NCBI GenBank assembly: GCA_039033995.1
Contig: JBCCBP010000017.1
Location: 4,196 to 68,195, forward strand
Direction: 5' to 3'
Length of the DNA stretch: 64,000 bases
Source: CALBPI01 sp039033995
Lineage (GTDB): Bacteria; Pseudomonadota; Gammaproteobacteria; Steroidobacterales; Woeseiaceae
Below the pieces are notes generated by a model, which worked only from the letters and a program-made list of their open reading frames with translations, did not search any database and was not told the DNA's origin. This document shows positions 63,826 through 64,000 of the stretch, piece after piece (within the stretch, counting starts at the first letter, position 1; each line of letters opens with the position of its first letter). The position numbers and the translations under genes are program-made.

Positions 63826-64000
63826 GGTTCAAGTCCCTCCCCGGGCACCAAATGACTCTATGCCCGCTACTGCGGGCATAGTCATTTATGGCCCAGGGCG
63901 GACGGCCCTCAAGGTGGCCAATTTCGAACCTGCGACACCACTAAGCGTCGTCGCGACGTATTTGAGTTTCAGCTGCTAGCCCCAGAGAGCTTGGTAAGGA
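63826..64000 (+). repeat. tRNA-Leu-derived tandem repeat, unit 2, cut by window edge
   Basis: It starts with an exact copy (63826-63853) of the 28-base tRNA-Leu 3' segment but has no matching T-stem 5' strand, so it is not a tRNA. The following 147 bases align with unit 1 almost without gaps. They keep GGTGGC (63913-63918), CCTGCGACACCAC (63929-63941) and CTAGCCCCAG (63976-63985), while the stems change sequence. The unit should end about 29 bases beyond the window, where a third copy of the 28-base segment might begin. Confidence 0.85.
63850..63887 (+). ncRNA. covarying hairpin of unit 2
   Basis: Same architecture and length as in unit 1: outer arms AAATGACT and AGTCATTT, CT bulge, inner arms ATGCCCGC and GCGGGCAT, loop TACT. 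Relative to unit 1 six base pairs differ (four outer, two inner), and each is changed on both sides so pairing is kept. Confidence 0.6.

Noticed and set aside
63622..63853. attL/attR pair of an integrated phage or island in tRNA-Leu
   Set aside because: The two 28-base copies are only 204 bp apart with no integrase or cargo, and the flanks of the copies are homologous to each other. A tandem repeat explains this better, though the copies could act as attachment sites.
63912..63936. tRNA T-loop-like word GGTTCGAA on the minus strand of repeat unit 2
   Set aside because: The flanking bases do not form a five-pair T-stem, and the same position in unit 1 lacks the motif, so it is not a tRNA remnant.

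Overview
The window is a dense, chromosomal, GC-rich stretch from a gammaproteobacterium. The evidence is gene order as much as gene content: yebC-ruvC-ruvA-ruvB runs into tolQ-tolR-tolA-tolB-pal-cpoB; thrA-thrB-thrC is intact; rluE lies beside icd; mnmA-nudJ lies near purB; and uvrC-pgsA leads into a tRNA-Gly/Cys/Leu cluster. A monofunctional-type RelA, a class II DAHP synthase and a RoxA ribosomal oxygenase fit a non-enteric gammaproteobacterium. I cannot fix the order or genus.

Layout. 1-3.6 kb: a DUF3300 exported protein cut by the left edge, an AT-rich spacer, an MFS transporter and an outer-membrane protein. 3.8-9.5 kb: sucA-sucB-lpd (2-oxoglutarate dehydrogenase). 9.6-12.4 kb: relA (minus) and a YfaZ-like porin (plus). 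12.5-21.7 kb: yebC-ruvCAB, then the Tol-Pal envelope operon, then queE-queC (queuosine precursor). 21.7-23 kb: an unknown exported protein and tRNA-Lys. 23.1-27.8 kb: thrABC. 27.8-32.6 kb: NERD protein, TatD nuclease, TPR protein, a VNG-repeat exported protein, a YgjP-like metallopeptidase and an SGNH hydrolase. 32.6-42.3 kb, all minus strand: purB-roxA-GNAT-unknown-nudJ-mnmA, then acnA-DUF2333, then a small P-loop kinase. 42.4-53.7 kb, plus strand: fumC, CoA pyrophosphatase, mazG, a glycine-zipper protein, a PepSY/response regulator/histidine kinase trio, hrpA, a short asparaginase and a metallo-beta-lactamase-fold protein. 53.8-56.5 kb, minus: an ALDH7 aldehyde dehydrogenase and a saccharopine-dehydrogenase-family enzyme, probably lysine catabolism. 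56.7-63.2 kb: class II DAHP synthase, rluE, icd, family 5 uracil-DNA glycosylase, uvrC, pgsA. 63.2-64 kb: tRNA-Gly, tRNA-Cys, tRNA-Leu and a tandem repeat.

Five TCA-cycle loci (sucAB-lpd, acnA, fumC, icd) are spread over the window. Genome maintenance (ruvABC, uvrC, uracil glycosylase, MazG, Nudix enzymes) and envelope integrity (Tol-Pal, CpoB, porins, a PhoPQ-like system) are the other themes.

The most unusual signal is at the right edge. The last 28 bases of tRNA-Leu(TAA) are repeated exactly 204 bp downstream. The sequence after each copy is an aligned but diverged repeat. Its first hairpin keeps all 16 base pairs despite six pair changes, every one compensated. This looks like an array of structured RNA units grown from a tRNA 3' end, similar in layout to the tyrT/rtT repeats of E. 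coli but at another tRNA. It runs off the window.
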